Assembly: GCF_029625335.1 (NCBI RefSeq)
Contig: NZ_CP121111.1
Coordinates: 2,790,001-2,854,000 of the forward strand
Direction of reading: 5' to 3'
DNA length: 64,000 nucleotides
From: Flavobacterium nitratireducens
Lineage (GTDB): Bacteria > Bacteroidota > Bacteroidia > Flavobacteriales > Flavobacteriaceae
The notes below the pieces were generated by a model. The model saw only the letters and a program-made list of their open reading frames with translations, was not told where the DNA came from and searched no databases. Position numbers and translations under genes: made by a program. Below are positions 44,339-54,721 of this stretch, piece by piece; positions within the stretch are counted from its first letter, which is position 1, and every line of letters starts with the position of its first letter.

Positions 44339-46576
44339 CTAATTTTTGTAAACTCGAGTCACTCGATCAATTCCGTCAATTTTTTTAATGTTTTCAATTA
44401 GTTTTTTCAAAATTGTGATGTTTCGAACAACAACGGTTAATTGTCCTTTAAAAAGTCCGGCTTCTCCGCTCAAAGAAATACTTTGGATGTTGACGTTCAT
44501 GTTGTTTGAAATAACTTTGGTAAGCTCGTTTGTTAAACCAATACTGTCCATTCCGGTTATGTTCAAAGTAGCTTTGAATTCTTGTTGTGAAGAATCAATC
44601 CATTTTGCCTGCATAATTCGGTATGCATAATTCGATTGTAGCGAAATGGCATTAGGACAATCTTTTTTGTGTACTTTTATTCCTTCGTTGATGGTTACAA
44701 ATCCAAAAACCTGATCTCCTGGAATTGGGTTACAACAGCTCGCTAGTTTGTAATCTAATTTGTCTTGTTCTTTTCCAAAAACGAGCAAGTCATAATTGTT
44801 GTGAAGTATAGGTTTGTGAATGTCGGCATCAGCAGTATTATTTCCGCCTCGTTTAATTTTGTTTTTAAAGAAATTAATTAATGAGTTGCTTTTTTGAGCG
44901 GCAAAATCTTTTAATTGTTGGTTGTCAATCGTACCTAAACCTACTCGATAAAATAAATCCAAACTGGTTTTAAGATGGAAAAAGTTAACTAATTCATTAG
45001 TAACCGTTTCATTCAAAGTGATTTTTAAATGTTTTAATTTACGTGTCAGTAATTCTTTTCCTTCTTCGGCGATTTTCTTCGTGTTCTCATTAAGAACATT
45101 TTTTATTTTATTCTTTGCTCTCGAAGTAGTTACATAGTCTAACCAGTTAGCGGTAGGTTTTTGGTTAGGCGAAGTGATAATTTCTACTTGATCACCGCTT
45201 TTTAATTTGTAGTTCAAGGGTACTAATTTACCATTCACTCTGGTTCCTCGGGTTTTGACTCCTATTTCAGAGTGGATACTGAAAGCAAAATCCAAAGAAG
45301 TAGCTCCTTTAGGTAGGGATTTAATATCTCCTTTTGGAGTAAACACATAGATTTCTTTCGAATATAAATTCATTTTGAAATCTTCTACAAAGTCAATGGC
45401 ATTGGTCTCTGAGTTTTCTAGAGCTTCCCTCAATAGGTTAAGCCAAACATCTAATCCACCTTCTTCTGAATCTCCATTTTTGTATTTATAGTGTGCTGCA
45501 TAGCCTTTCTCGGCAATTTCATCCATACGCTCACTACGTACTTGGATTTCAACCCATCGCCCTTTTGGTCCCATTACGGTAATGTGGAGCGCTTCGTAAC
45601 CTGTTGATTTAGGCGAGGAAATCCAATCTCTTAAACGGCTCGGGCTTGGTCTATAATGGTCTGTAACAATGGAGTATATTTTCCAGGCGATGAATTTTTC
45701 GTCGTGTGGGGCCGATTTATAAACAATTCGGAGGGCGAATTTATCGTAAACCTCGTCAAAAGTTACGTTTTGTGTTTTCATTTTTCTACGAATAGAGTAG
45801 ATTGATTTAGGGCGGCCTTTGATGATATAGTCAATGCCTTCTGCATCCAGAGAAGCTTTTAATATATCCGAAATATCTTTGATATAAGCGTCTTGTTGTT
45901 CCTTGGTTTCTTTGATTTTACTGGCAATATCATTGTAAACAGATGGCTCGGTGTATTTTAATCCTAAATCTTCTAGCTTAGTTTTGATGTTGTAAAGTCC
46001 TAATCGATGCGCTAATGGGGCATAAATATACAAGGTTTCCGAAGCAATTTTAATTTGCTTATGGTCGTCCATCGATTCCATTGTTTGCATGTTGTGCAAT
46101 CTGTCGGCAATTTTTATTAAGATTACACGAACATCATCGTACAAAGTCAAAAGCATCTTACGGAAGTTTTCGGCTTGCATAGATACATTCATGTCTTTTT
46201 GTACGATAGAAATTTTAGTCAACCCTTCAACCAGTTGGGCAACTTTAGGATTGAACATGCTTTCAATATCTTTGACAGTTATTGGTGTGTCTTCAACTAC
46301 GTCGTGTAATAAGGCTGCCGCAATTGAGGTAGCGCCAAGACCAATTTCTGATGCTACAATTTTAGCAACAGCAATTGGATGAAAAATATAGGCTTCTCCT
46401 GATTTTCTTCTTTGTTCTTTATGGGCATCTACGGCAACATCAAAGGCCTTACGGATTAGTTTCTTGTCTTCAGGAGTTAAAGTTTGGTAACTAATACGAA
46501 GTAATTCTTTATATTCTTGAGCAATTGCTTTATTTTCTTTTTCGATTTCTATTTCGGTCATATTTCCAGTGTTCAT
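44339..46576 (-). CDS. Bifunctional (p)ppGpp synthetase/hydrolase, RelA/SpoT family
   Basis: A 745-residue stringent-response enzyme. In order: HD hydrolase domain (about 50-200; AALLHDVVEDTPI and ADRLHNMQTM), RelA_SpoT synthetase domain (about 245-365; GRPKSIYSIRRKM), TGS domain (about 405-465; VFTPKGDIKSLPKGATSLDFAF), a helical region, a Cys-containing zinc-finger-like segment (SCCNPIPGDQ) and a C-terminal ACT domain (about 670-745). The intact HD motifs mean that both synthesis and hydrolysis are possible. Two in-frame ATGs exist, 46576 and 46561; either is plausible. Confidence 0.95.
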   Translation of the reverse strand: MNTGNMTEIEIEKENKAIAQEYKELLRISYQTLTPEDKKLIRKAFDVAVDAHKEQRRKSGEAYIFHPIAVAKIVASEIGLGATSIAAALLHDVVEDTPITVKDIESMFNPKVAQLVEGLTKISIVQKDMNVSMQAENFRKMLLTLYDDVRVILIKIADRLHNMQTMESMDDHKQIKIASETLYIYAPLAHRLGLYNIKTKLEDLGLKYTEPSVYNDIASKIKETKEQQDAYIKDISDILKASLDAEGIDYIIKGRPKSIYSIRRKMKTQNVTFDEVYDKFALRIVYKSAPHDEKFIAWKIYSIVTDHYRPSPSRLRDWISSPKSTGYEALHITVMGPKGRWVEIQVRSERMDEIAEKGYAAHYKYKNGDSEEGGLDVWLNLLREALENSETNAIDFVEDFKMNLYSKEIYVFTPKGDIKSLPKGATSLDFAFSIHSEIGVKTRGTRVNGKLVPLNYKLKSGDQVEIITSPNQKPTANWLDYVTTSRAKNKIKNVLNENTKKIAEEGKELLTRKLKHLKITLNETVTNELVNFFHLKTSLDLFYRVGLGTIDNQQLKDFAAQKSNSLINFFKNKIKRGGNNTADADIHKPILHNNYDLLVFGKEQDKLDYKLASCCNPIPGDQVFGFVTINEGIKVHKKDCPNAISLQSNYAYRIMQAKWIDSSQQEFKATLNITGMDSIGLTNELTKVISNNMNVNIQSISLSGEAGLFKGQLTVVVRNITILKKLIENIKKIDGIDRVTRVYKN

Positions 46577-46669
46577 TTTCTAAAAATAAAGATAAGTTTG
46601 CATATATGCAAGAGTTGGGATTTCAGATTTTAGAATGCAAATTTCAGATTTCAGAACGGATTCTGTAAT

Positions 46670-47455
46670 CTAAAAACCTCGTTGTCTTTTGGCTTCAAAA
46701 ATTAAAATAGCTGCAGCAACCGATACATTCATACTGTCTATTTCTCCTTGCATAGGGATTATGATATTTTGTGTAGCGGCATCGCGCCATTCTTGAGTAA
46801 GTCCGGTGGCTTCAGTACCAACAACTAAGGCTGTAGGTTTTGTATAGTCTTGAGTGTGGTAACTAGTTGAATTTTGCAAGGTAGCACAATAGAAATTGAT
46901 GTTTTTTTCTTTTAAAAAAGCTATGATTTCTGAGGTACTTGCACTTGCAATTTGATTGGTAAATAAACAACCTACGCTGGAACGAACAATGTTTGGGTTG
47001 TATAAATCACTTTTTGGATTAGCAATGATTACGGCATCTAGATTGGCAGCATCAGCAGTGCGTAAAAGTGCACCAATGTTTCCTGGTTTTTCTGGGGCTT
47101 CGGCTACTAAAATTAATGGGTTTTCCGAAAGTTGTAAATCCGAAAGTTGTAATGACTTGGATTTGGCTATAGCCAAAATTCCTTCGGTTGTTTCTCGATA
47201 GCTTAATTTTTGGTAAACGGCTGTGTTGATTTCAATGAAATCGGTTTTAGGAGCCAGTTTTTTGGCTTCTGTTTCACTACAAATATCGGGACAAAACAGT
47301 ATCGTTTCAATTTCATAATTGCCTTTTATAGCTAATGAAATTTCGCGCACTCCTTCAATTAAAAAAGTACCTGTTTGTTTTCTGTTTTTAGCTTTTTCTT
47401 GTAATAATACTAAAGATTTTATGAATGGGTTTTGAATGGATGTTATTTGTTTCAA
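46670..47455 (-). CDS. SpoU/TrmH-family 2'-O RNA methyltransferase (RlmB-like)
   Basis: A 261-residue SPOUT methyltransferase. The N-terminal SpoU_sub_bind domain (about 10-90) starts MKQITSIQNPFIKSLVLLQEK. The trefoil-knot core carries motif 1 AEAPEKPGNIGALLRTADAAN, motif 2 ALVVGTEATGLTQEW and motif 3 IIPMQGEIDSMNVSVAAAIL. It probably methylates a ribose in 23S rRNA or a tRNA. ftsE lies 32 bases upstream on the same strand. A second, shorter SpoU protein occurs at 60007. Confidence 0.92.
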   Translation of the reverse strand: MKQITSIQNPFIKSLVLLQEKAKNRKQTGTFLIEGVREISLAIKGNYEIETILFCPDICSETEAKKLAPKTDFIEINTAVYQKLSYRETTEGILAIAKSKSLQLSDLQLSENPLILVAEAPEKPGNIGALLRTADAANLDAVIIANPKSDLYNPNIVRSSVGCLFTNQIASASTSEIIAFLKEKNINFYCATLQNSTSYHTQDYTKPTALVVGTEATGLTQEWRDAATQNIIIPMQGEIDSMNVSVAAAILIFEAKRQRGF

Positions 47456-47486
47456 GCGATTCTAAATTTTAGTATTGTAATGAAAA

Positions 47487-48170
47487 TTAAATAGTTCTTT
47501 GTACTACTTCAAAAATTTTAGAATCCTCGCATTTTAAGGTCTTTGAAGGGAATTTCATCAATAGAGCATAGTCGTGTGTTGCCATGATAATGGTTTTACC
47601 ATTGGCATTAATTTTTTTCAAAACATCTAAAACTTCAACGCTGGTTTGAGGATCTAAGTTTCCTGTAGGTTCATCGGCTAAGATTAGTTCTGGATCGTTC
47701 AAAAGTGCTCTAGCAATCGCAACACGTTGTTGTTCTCCTCCTGAAATTTGATGAGGCATTTTTGAAGCATGGTTTTTCATGCCTACCTTGTCTAAAACTT
47801 CTTCAATTTTACGCTCCATTTCGTCTTTGTCTGTCCAGCCAGTTGCTTTCAATACAAAAAGCATGTTGTCTTGAATGGAACGATCTGGTAAGAGTTTGAA
47901 ATCTTGGAAAACAATACCAATTTTACGTCTTAAAAACGGAATGTCATTTTCTTTAAGTGTTTCTAAATCAAAGTCTACTACATGTCCTTGACCTTCTGTT
48001 AAAGGCAAATCGGCATAAAGTGTTTTCATAAAACTACTTTTTCCGGAACCTGTTTTTCCAATGATGTACAGAAACTCGCCCTGGTTTACTTCTAGGTTTA
48101 CGTTTGATAAGATTACTTTATCTCCTTGATAAATGGTTGCGTTTTTTAATGACAGTACAGCTTGAGACAT
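47487..48170 (-). CDS. ftsE: Cell-division ABC ATPase FtsE
   Basis: A 227-residue ATPase that with FtsX regulates peptidoglycan hydrolases at the septum. Walker A is [10 protein letters not shown], the signature is [22 protein letters not shown], and Walker B is [13 protein letters not shown]. The conserved [21 protein letters not shown] stretch is typical of FtsE. FtsX is not beside it, so the pair is separated here. The gene lies head to head with the TPR gene (start region 48337). Confidence 0.9.
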   Translation of the reverse strand: MSQAVLSLKNATIYQGDKVILSNVNLEVNQGEFLYIIGKTGSGKSSFMKTLYADLPLTEGQGHVVDFDLETLKENDIPFLRRKIGIVFQDFKLLPDRSIQDNMLFVLKATGWTDKDEMERKIEEVLDKVGMKNHASKMPHQISGGEQQRVAIARALLNDPELILADEPTGNLDPQTSVEVLDVLKKINANGKTIIMATHDYALLMKFPSKTLKCEDSKIFEVVQRTI

Positions 48171-48308
48171 AATTAACGATTGTTTATGGTGTAAAAGTAA
48201 TTATCAATTATGAAATAGCAATATCAATCTCATAGTTTTTTGTGGTTTGTTAAAAGATTTGTTCATAATAAAAGCGGTTTGTGCCACGTTATAAAGCCTA
48301 TATTATAA

Positions 48309-48316
48309 TATATTTG
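48309..48316 (+). promoter_or_regulatory. Possible -7 box of the TPR-barrel operon (TATATTTG)
   Basis: TATATTTG lies 21 bases before the proposed ATG at 48337. The closest TTTG upstream is 27 bases away, beyond the usual spacing, so only the -7 element is supported. Confidence 0.3.
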
Positions 48317-48336
48317 GATATTAAAAAACAGATAAA

Positions 48337-51300
48337 ATGCGTAAATTTTCTTGGCTCTTTTTTTGTTGGTTTTAGTTAAAACCAATACGCTATCAGCACA
48401 GAAATCAACAATATATACTACTGATTTAAAAGATTTTGATCGTGCCATTTCTTTGTATAAGGATAATCAATATGTATCGGCACAATACCTTTTTGAAAAA
48501 GTAAAAATGGCGACACATGATGAGGAAACCAAATCGGATTGTGCGTATTACGATGCTAGTTGTGCCGTTCGGTTAGGACATGCTAATGCTGATGTGTTGA
48601 TGGAATCCTTTTTAGAAACTTATCCAACAAGTTCAAAAAGCAACCAAGCTTACACCGAAGTAGCGCATTATTATTTCAATCAAGGTAATTATTCGGAGGC
48701 CTTAAATTGGTTTGAGAAAGTAGATGAGAATCAGTTAAATGCTACCGAAAAAGATCGTTTTAACTTTCAAAAAGGCTATAGTTTCTTCAGTTCAAAAAAT
48801 AAAAAAGAAGCAACAAAATATTTTAATAAAGTTTTAAATTCAGAAGTGTATGGTTCGCAAGCTAAATACTATCTGGGTTTTATGGCTTATGAAGGCGATA
48901 ATTATCAAGAAGCTAACAAGTATTTTGATGCAGTGGCAAAAGAAGAAAAATACTCCGAAAAACTGTCTTATTATCAAGCGGATATGAGCTTTAAGTCGGG
49001 TAATTTTGAAAAAGCAATAGAGCAGGGGCAAAAAGCAATGGCCAAATCAACACCTGCGGAACAATCAGAATTACACAAGATAATTGGGGAGAGTTATTTT
49101 AATTTAAAAAAATACAATGAAGCTATTCCTCATTTAGTAGCCTACAAAGGTAAAAATGGCAAATGGAGTAATACGGATTATTACCAATTAGGTTACGCTT
49201 ATTATAAGCAAGACGATTATGAGAAAGCAATTGCTCAGTTTAATAAAATCGTAGGAGGAAAAGACGGAGTTGCTCAAAATGCTTATTATCATTTGGGTGA
49301 AAGCTATTTGAAATTAAATCAAAAACAACAAGCATTAAATGCTTTTAAAAATGCTTCAGAAATGTCTTTTGATGAAGCAATCCAGGAAGATGCTCATTTG
49401 AATTATGCAAAACTAAGTTATGAATTGGGGAATTCGTATCAAAGTGTTCCTTCGGTTTTGTTAGCTTTTATGGATAAGTATCCTAATAACGCAAATCGTT
49501 CAGTAGTAGAAAAACTTTTGATAGATTCTTACATCTCTTCAAAAAACTACAAAGAAGCGATGATTTTATTGGAAAAAAATAAAAGTCCAGAGAATAAATT
49601 GGCTTACCAAAAAGTGACATTTTACAGAGGTTTAGAATTGTATACAGATAGAAATTATACTCAAGCTTTACCAATGTTTCAGAAATCATTAGCTAATGGA
49701 GTAGATGCGCAATTTACCGCCAGAGCTACTTTCTGGAAAGGAGAAACAGAATATGTGTTAGAAGATTATGATAAGTCGTTATTGAGTTTTAAACAATTTG
49801 TAGGCATGACTACTGCGGCTTCAACTCCAGAATATAAAAACAGTAGTTATAATATTGCTTATGCTTATTTTAAATTAAAAGAATATGAAGCGGCTGGAGA
49901 TGCTTTTCAAAAGTTTATCGAAAAAGTAAAAGACGATAAAACAAGAATTACAGATGCTTATTTACGATTGGCAGATTGCCGATTTGTGACCACAAAATAT
50001 TGGCCAGCTATGGATGCTTACAATAAAGTGATTGAATTAAAAAGTGTTGATGCTGATTATGCCTATTTTCAAAAAGCAATGTGTTATGGTTTTGTGTCTC
50101 GAAACGATAAGAAAATTGATGATTTGAATGCTTTTATACAAGCTTATCCTAAATCAAGCTACCGTGATGATGCAATGTTTGAATTAGGTAATACTTATGT
50201 AGCTACTAGCAAGCAAGATGCGGCATTAAAATCATACGACAGATTGATTAATGAATATAAAAATAGTGCCTTTATTTCTAGAGCAATTTTGCGTCAAGGT
50301 TTAGTGTATTACAATTCAGATAGAAATGCTGAAGCATTGGTAAAATTCAAAAAAGTAGCTGCCGAATATCCTAAAACACCAGAAGCTCTAGAAGCGGTAG
50401 CGACAGCGCGATTAATTTATGTTGATAGTGGTAAGGTAGCAGAATATTCTAATTGGGTTAGAACATTAGATTTTGTAGCGGTTACCGATGCTGATTTGGA
50501 TAACGATACTTTCGAATCGGCGATGAAGCAATATGAGCAAAATAATACGGCTCAGGCAATTTCCGGATTCAGAGCTTATATAGCTAGTTTTCCTAATGGT
50601 ATTCATGCTTTGAAAGCTAATTTCCAGTTGGCACAAGCTTATTATGCAGAAGGACAAAAAGACAAAGCAATACCGAATTACCAATATGTAATTAACGAAC
50701 CAAGGAATGAATACACCGAACAATCTTTGTCTCGATTAGGACAGATTTTATTAGAGAGTGGAAATAAAGAAAAAGCGATTCCTGTTTTGCTTCGTTTAGA
50801 AAATGAAGCTGATTTGTTTCAGAATAAAGTCTTTGCGCAATCCAATTTAATGAAATGTTATTATGAGGGTAAAGAATATGCTAATGCGGTAGTTTATGCC
50901 GAAAAAGTATTGGCGAATCCTAAAACGGATGATAGTGTAAAAAGTGATGCGCAAATTATAATTGCTCGTTCGGCTATGCAAACAGGAGATGATCTTAAGG
51001 CAAAATCAGCTTACGCAAAAGTGCTGCCAATTGCAAAAGGAGAATTAGCAGCTGAAGCCCTGTACTACGATGCTTATTTTAAAAACCAAGAAGGGAAGTT
51101 TGACGCTTCAAATACCGTTGTGCAAAAATTAGCAAAGAGTTATGCTGCTTATCGTTATTATGGTGCAAAAGGTTTGATCGTAATGGCTAAAAACTTCTAT
51201 GGATTGAAAGATAGTTTTCAGGCTACCTATATTTTGGATAGTGTGATTCAAAATTTTTCAGATTTCCCAGAAGTTGTTCAAGAAGCACAAACGGAGTTAA

Positions 51301-51350
51301 ATCGAGTGAAATCAGAGGAATCAAGAACGAATTCTTCTATTGGTAATTAA
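48337..51350 (+). CDS. Large exported TPR-repeat protein, 5' end frameshifted
   Basis: A protein of about 1004 residues made largely of tetratricopeptide repeats: many helix pairs such as YFNQGNYSEALNWFEKV, YYKQDDYEKAIAQFNKIVG and AYFKLKEYEAAGDAFQKFI from about residue 30 to 960. The frame can be opened only from a TTG at 48351, but one extra T in the run 48358-48364 joins it to ATG 48337. The result, MRKFSWLFFLLVLVKTNTLSAQ, is a proper signal peptide, so the protein is periplasmic. It is followed 103 bases later by an outer-membrane barrel gene, and the two probably cooperate at the envelope. The TPR scaffold suggests a protein-binding assembly role. Confidence 0.88.
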
Positions 51351-51453
51351 TTAGAAATAGATAAAAGAATAAAGAGAAGAGATTAAAAAAACTAATTATC
51401 TGCTTATAGTCATTTTGGTTTAAAGGTTTAGAAAGCAGAGTAAAAAATAAAAT

Positions 51454-53214
51454 ATGAATTTCAATTTCCAAAATAAAATAATAATAGGGCTGTTTCTAAT
51501 GGCTTTACAGGTTTCTTGGGCACAGAAAAAAGATGAAAATATTGGTTCAGAGGTTGTAAATGTGGTAAAACCATATACGCCAACTGTTTCGGATGCTTCT
51601 AAAATTCAAGAAGCCCCAGTTCTGGATGATGAAGGTAATGCAAAAAAGGAAACAATAAAATACACCATTTTTTCCTTTCCTGTTGCTTCTACTTTTATGC
51701 CTGCAAAAGGAAAAGCAGAAGGTGTAGATAAAGAAGCAAAAGAAAAATTTTATAATAATTATGTGACTTTGGGTTATGGTAACTATGGTAATTTAAATGC
51801 CGAGTTGTTTATAAATCAAAATTTAGGAGCTAATGATTATGTTGGAGGGATGTTTCGTCATTTTTCATCACAAGGAGGAATAAATGATGTGAAATTGGAT
51901 AATTGGTTTTACGATACGGCTTTGGATGCCTTTTATGGAGCAAATAATGATAGTATGTCATGGAATATTGATTTGGGTTATCAAAACCAAATATACAATT
52001 GGTATGGATTGCCAATGGGTTTTGGGGGTTCGTTGAGTGCCGCTGATCAAAATACTTTGATTGGAAGTGTTGATTCTAAACATAGCTATAATGGTATTTC
52101 ATTAGGAGGGAAATTGAGTTTTAATGAAGGAGCTTTCAAAGAATTAGCGACAAAATTTAGTCATTTTACCGATAGTTTTGATTCGGCTGAAAATAGGTTT
52201 TATTTTAATCCTTCTTTAAAGTTTGATGTCTCTGAACAAACCGTTAAAACAGATATTATTGTAGATTATGTAGGCGGTACTTTTCGAAAAAATTATGAAA
52301 ATTCGAACTTAGAATCTATAAAATACGGTTTTACTAATGTGGGGCTAGCACCTAGTTTTTACATTAACGAAAAGGGTTGGGATGTAAACTTGGGGGTAAA
52401 ACTTTTTTATAGTGTGGATAATCAAGGAAATGATAGTAAGTTTTTAGTATATCCTAATATTAATGTTTCTTATCCTGTAGTAAAGGATTTGATGATATTT
52501 TACGCTGGTGCTGAAGGAAGTTTAGAGCAAAACTCCTATATGGATTTTGTAAAAGAAAATCCTTTTATGTCGCCTACTTTGACTATTGCGCCAACGGATC
52601 AACAATATGATATTTTTGCAGGATTAAAAGGAAAGTTAGCCTCAAGTATAAGTTATAATATCAAAGGTTCTTATGTGAACGAACGCGGTAAAGCTTTGTA
52701 TAAAAGTCAAAACTATACCGAAAATGAAACTAATCAGGACTATGCTTTTGGGAATTCTTTCCAGGTGGTCTATGATGATGTGCGAACTTTTAGTTTGTCA
52801 GGCGATTTAAAAGCTGATTTTTCTAAAAATGTAAGTTTTGGAATTGGCGGGACATTTAGTAATTATAAAAGTAATAGCCAGCAAGAGGTATGGAATTTAC
52901 CAACAGTAGAGGTTAATTCAACTTTAGATTTTAATATTACACCTAAATGGTTTGCTGGTGCAAAAGTATTTTATGTAGGGGAAAGAAAAGATATGCAATT
53001 AAATCCGAATGTTGTTTATGTAGTGCAACCAGGTCCAACAACTTTAAAAAGTTATTTTGATGTCAATGCACATCTAGGTTATAAACATAATTCGCAAATA
53101 ACGGGATTTTTAAAGTTGAATAATATTTCGAATAACTCTTATCAAAAATGGATGAACTATCCAGTACAAGGTTTTCAGGTGTTAGTAGGTGCTAATTTTA
53201 AATTCGATTTCTAA
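51454..53214 (+). CDS. Outer-membrane beta-barrel protein (TonB-receptor-like, plugless)
   Basis: A 586-residue outer-membrane protein with a signal peptide (ending VSWAQ). The N-terminal segment EVVNVVKPYTPTVSDASKIQEAP is followed by repeated amphipathic strands, e.g. YVTLGYGNYGNLNAELFIN, YSYNIKGSYVNERGKAL and FDVNAHLGYKHNSQITGFLKLNNIS, ending VLVGANFKFDF with terminal Phe. No plug domain is visible, so TonB-driven transport is not supported. Its placement behind the TPR gene suggests a paired system; its substrate or client is unknown. Confidence 0.82.
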   Translation: MNFNFQNKIIIGLFLMALQVSWAQKKDENIGSEVVNVVKPYTPTVSDASKIQEAPVLDDEGNAKKETIKYTIFSFPVASTFMPAKGKAEGVDKEAKEKFYNNYVTLGYGNYGNLNAELFINQNLGANDYVGGMFRHFSSQGGINDVKLDNWFYDTALDAFYGANNDSMSWNIDLGYQNQIYNWYGLPMGFGGSLSAADQNTLIGSVDSKHSYNGISLGGKLSFNEGAFKELATKFSHFTDSFDSAENRFYFNPSLKFDVSEQTVKTDIIVDYVGGTFRKNYENSNLESIKYGFTNVGLAPSFYINEKGWDVNLGVKLFYSVDNQGNDSKFLVYPNINVSYPVVKDLMIFYAGAEGSLEQNSYMDFVKENPFMSPTLTIAPTDQQYDIFAGLKGKLASSISYNIKGSYVNERGKALYKSQNYTENETNQDYAFGNSFQVVYDDVRTFSLSGDLKADFSKNVSFGIGGTFSNYKSNSQQEVWNLPTVEVNSTLDFNITPKWFAGAKVFYVGERKDMQLNPNVVYVVQPGPTTLKSYFDVNAHLGYKHNSQITGFLKLNNISNNSYQKWMNYPVQGFQVLVGANFKFDF

Positions 53215-53222
53215 GAAGTTTT

Positions 53223-53334
53223 TTTAACCGCAAAGAAAACAAAGTATACGCAAAGAGCGCTAAGTTTTCCAAGGCAACGCAGATTCATAAACTCTGCGAA
53301 CATGGCGAAAAACTTAGCGCTCTTTGCGGTTAAA
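53223..53334. terminator. Long bidirectional inverted repeat between convergent genes
   Basis: CGCAAAGAGCGCTAAGTTTT (53249-53268) and its exact 20-bp complement (53309-53328) flank a 40-base loop. The outer TTTAACCG (53223-53230) and CGGTTAAA (53327-53334) add to the stem. It separates the convergent barrel and DUF2911 genes and probably terminates both. The phrase CGCAAAGAGCGC also looks like a dispersed Flavobacterium repeat. Confidence 0.75.
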
Positions 53335-53359
53335 CTAAAGTCCTTGTGGTTGAAAAGAA

Positions 53360-53905
53360 TTACTCTGTAAAAGGAATCGCTACTCTTGTTTTATCCCAAC
53401 CCAAATTTAAGATCATTCCTTTTTCAGCATTGGTGAAAACCATAGAAAAAGCTTCCAGTGATTCTTCTGATTGTGTTGTAGGAACATTTAGTCTAGCGAC
53501 ATCATTAGCTTCTTTATACGAATAAGATCCCCAAGCATTAAGGTCTTTGTTTAAAATGATTGTCCATTCTTTTTCTCCAGGAATGGTGAATAAAGAATAG
53601 GTTCCAGCCTTAATTTTAGTTTTTCCTAAAAAGACATCTTTGTAAAATGTAATTTCGGTTGCTTCGTTAGCACCTGTTCTCCAAACTTTTCCATTAGGAG
53701 CTAGTTCGTTTAAACTACGTCCTTTAAGTTGTGGACGACTATACACTACTTTGGCAATTTTTACAGGGATTTTATAATCATTTGGGTATGAAGTAGCATC
53801 CATTGGGCTTTTGTCAATTCCTGGGAATTTTTGAGCTTGAATGCTGGTAGCTGTAAATAATAACAATCCAAAAGCAATTGTAGATAAGATTTTTGTTTTT
53901 TTCAT
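53360..53905 (-). CDS. DUF2911 family exported protein
   Basis: A 181-residue protein with a cleaved signal (ending TSIQAQ). The family pattern is clear: VVYSRPQLKGRSLNELAPNGKVWRTGANEATEITFYKDV, then GTYSLFTIPGEKEWTIILNKDLNAWGSYSYKEANDVARLNVP. DUF2911 has no known function. It is common in Bacteroidetes. It is monocistronic and convergent with the barrel gene. Confidence 0.9.
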   Translation of the reverse strand: MKKTKILSTIAFGLLLFTATSIQAQKFPGIDKSPMDATSYPNDYKIPVKIAKVVYSRPQLKGRSLNELAPNGKVWRTGANEATEITFYKDVFLGKTKIKAGTYSLFTIPGEKEWTIILNKDLNAWGSYSYKEANDVARLNVPTTQSEESLEAFSMVFTNAEKGMILNLGWDKTRVAIPFTE

Positions 53906-54078
53906 AATAGTTTAAAGAATAAGATTAATAAAAGTGTTTACGAAGTTAAATAAAAAATCCTTGTTTCAGATAAATAGGTTTGTCAAATACAATTAAAATA
54001 GTGTGAGATGAATATAATCAATTAAATTTGTGAGCCGTTCAAATCATCATTTGGATTAATATGAAATAAAAATGCAAA

Positions 54079-54528
54079 ATGACTTTTAAACAAAAAATAC
54101 ATCAATACTACTCTCGCATGCTAGAGGATCGAATAGATGCTTTTCGGGATATGATTTCGGCTTTGACCGAAGATTCTAAAAATGATGCCAAAGGTTCGGC
54201 AGGTGATAAACACGAAACCGCTTTATCGATGATGCATTTGGAACAAGAAAAATTTAATACGAAGTTGCGTGAAGTTTTGAACCAAAAAGCGATTTTGGAA
54301 AAAATAAATCCGGAAATAAGTTCAAAATCGATTACTTTAGGAAGTTTGGTGAAAGCCAATGGGATTTATTTGTACCTGTCTTTGGCTTTGCCAAAAATAA
54401 CTATTGACGGAATCAATGTAATAGCGCTTTCTCCACAATCACCTTTGGGAAATAAATTAATGGGGAATACCATTGGATTTACTTTCGAAATTAATGGAAC
54501 TCAATATTTGATTGAAGAAATTAATTGA
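54079..54528 (+). CDS. Gre-like transcript-cleavage factor homologue
   Basis: A 149-residue protein with an N-terminal coiled-coil (about 1-80, MTFKQKIHQYYSRMLEDRIDAFRDMI and KHETALSMMHLEQEKFNTKL). The C-terminal domain has SPQSPLGNKLMGNTIGFTFEINGTQYLIEEI, the GreA/GreB C-terminal pattern (SPxSPLGxxLxGxxxG). It probably binds the RNA polymerase secondary channel. Similar sequences in databases are, as I recall, sometimes labelled 3-oxoacyl-ACP synthase, which this sequence does not support. Confidence 0.72.
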   Translation: MTFKQKIHQYYSRMLEDRIDAFRDMISALTEDSKNDAKGSAGDKHETALSMMHLEQEKFNTKLREVLNQKAILEKINPEISSKSITLGSLVKANGIYLYLSLALPKITIDGINVIALSPQSPLGNKLMGNTIGFTFEINGTQYLIEEIN

Positions 54529-54532
54529 TATT

Positions 54533-54721
54533 ATGGATTATTGGTATTTAATATGTAGTTTCTCTTGGTTTGTGTCAGCTTTTGCTTTTTATAAAATTCA
54601 CAAGCTTTGGTATAAGGATGTTATTGAAAATGATAAGCTTTATAAGTTTCAGGTAAAAGTTGGGAATTTAAAAATGGATGGGAATTATAATACTTATAAT
54701 TATGGGAATAGTTTGTTTTTT
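54533..54721 (+). CDS. Small single-helix membrane protein (tentative)
   Basis: A 63-codon frame, MDYWYLICSFSWFVSAFAFYK then a polar tail ending YGNSLFF, beginning 4 bases after the Gre-like stop. It has one hydrophobic segment (about 3-20) and no recognised family. Tight spacing supports translation, but composition alone cannot prove it. The rest of the gap to 54926 shows no gene. Confidence 0.35.

Noticed and set aside
53223..53334. The large inverted repeat as a small RNA gene
   Set aside because: No promoter-like element was found inside; its position between convergent genes is explained by termination.
54079..54528. 3-oxoacyl-ACP synthase annotation
   Set aside because: No thiolase fold or catalytic Cys is visible; the sequence has a Gre-like coiled coil and SPxSPLG C-terminal pattern.
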